The position numbers were made by a program, and so were the translations under genes. From Planctomycetota bacterium (GTDB lineage: Bacteria > Planctomycetota > PUPC01), in contig PWKM01000244.1 in the NCBI GenBank assembly GCA_003559755.1, positions 1-21,699 of the forward strand: 21,699 bases of DNA, given 5' to 3'. The notes under the pieces were generated by a model. It was not told the origin of the DNA and searched no databases. It was given only the letters and a program-made list of their open reading frames with translations. Shown here one piece after another: positions 21,443-21,699 of the stretch. The first letter of the stretch is position 1, and every line of letters begins with the position of its first letter.

Positions 21443-21699
21443 ATGCCTCGTACAGCCGAGAGTCTGGGTAAAGCCGGCGAGAAGGCCGCACTCAGGTTCA
21501 TCAAATCGCACGGCTACAAGCCGCTGGTCCGGAATTTCTCCGCTCGCGGCGGCGAAGTCGACATCATCGCCCTGGACGGCGACACGATCTGTTTTGTGGA
21601 AGTTCGCACCAGGAGTAGCGATTCCTTCGCTTCGCCGGAGGCGACGGTCGGCAGGCGGAAGCAGGCACGTATCCGGTCGGCCGCATCGACGTACTTGAA
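21443..21699 (+). CDS. YraN/UPF0102 family nuclease-like protein, 3' end missing
   Basis: The gene starts at the ATG at 21443 and runs off the right edge after 85 codons. The visible part, MPRTAESLGKAGEKAA at the start, then GYKPLVRNFSARGGEVDIIALDGD and FVEVRTRS, matches the UPF0102 (YraN) family, which has a PD-(D/E)xK nuclease-like fold with E, D and E-x-K/R in the right order; role unknown. Family members often lie after rplS, sometimes with rnhB between; here it follows rplS by nine bases. Confidence 0.85.
   Translation, partial: MPRTAESLGKAGEKAALRFIKSHGYKPLVRNFSARGGEVDIIALDGDTICFVEVRTRSSDSFASPEATVGRRKQARIRSAASTYL

Noticed and set aside
21590..21620. YraN motif E-V-R in place of E-x-K as a lost active site
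   Set aside because: As I recall, E. coli YraN also has Arg at this place, so it is normal for the family.
1..21699. Mobile elements, CRISPR arrays, tRNA or rRNA genes
   Set aside because: No direct DNA repeats with spacers, transposase, integrase or cloverleaf sequence was found on reading both strands; only conserved backbone genes and a few unrecognised exported proteins are present.

Overview
This is a high-GC bacterial window, densely coded, with secreted and lipoprotein genes of a style common in the Planctomycetota (a signal peptide, small repeats, then a CBM-like fold) and a very large SecA. I infer a planctomycete or other PVC-group bacterium, possibly Phycisphaerae. No rRNA, tRNA, CRISPR array, insertion sequence or phage gene is visible, and this looks like stable chromosomal backbone.

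Left part (1-4288): the 3' part of a GcvT-like aminomethyltransferase gene cut by the window edge; a minus-strand pair made of a small Arg-rich secreted protein and an HExxH metallopeptidase lipoprotein; a LarA-like nickel-dependent racemase; and a bifunctional-nuclease-family (DUF151) gene with its own strong promoter.

Positions 4376-7858 form a three-gene operon for a 2-oxoacid dehydrogenase: E1 alpha, E1 beta, and a third protein that starts like an E2 (lipoyl domain, then a peripheral-subunit-binding domain) but ends in a complete ketoacyl-ACP synthase III (FabH-like) with an intact Cys-His-Asn triad, where the E2 acyltransferase should be. The order suggests a machine that decarboxylates a 2-oxoacid, loads the acyl group on a lipoyl arm and hands it directly to a condensing enzyme, perhaps starting fatty-acid or polyketide chains without free acyl-CoA. 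This is the best candidate for an undescribed system in the window.

Positions 8013-13233 hold a long leader and a 1652-residue SecA, about 750 residues longer than the usual ~900. The extra length lies mostly at the helical wing domain, where about eight degenerate repeats of ~75 residues can be aligned; NBD2 has a further insertion of about 70 residues. A short FHA-domain protein follows, then a convergent secreted protein with a C-terminal CBM-like domain.

The right part (15075-21699) is one tightly packed translation and cell-wall operon: rpmE, prfA, prmC, murA, ffh, rpsP, trmD, rplS, and yraN running off the edge. It joins two gene groups usually seen apart (rpmE-prfA-prmC-murA and ffh-rpsP-trmD-rplS-yraN) and lacks rimM between rpsP and trmD. 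Six promoters fit a shared sigma70-like pattern of TTGAMA-like, 16-18 bases, then TARAAT or similar.
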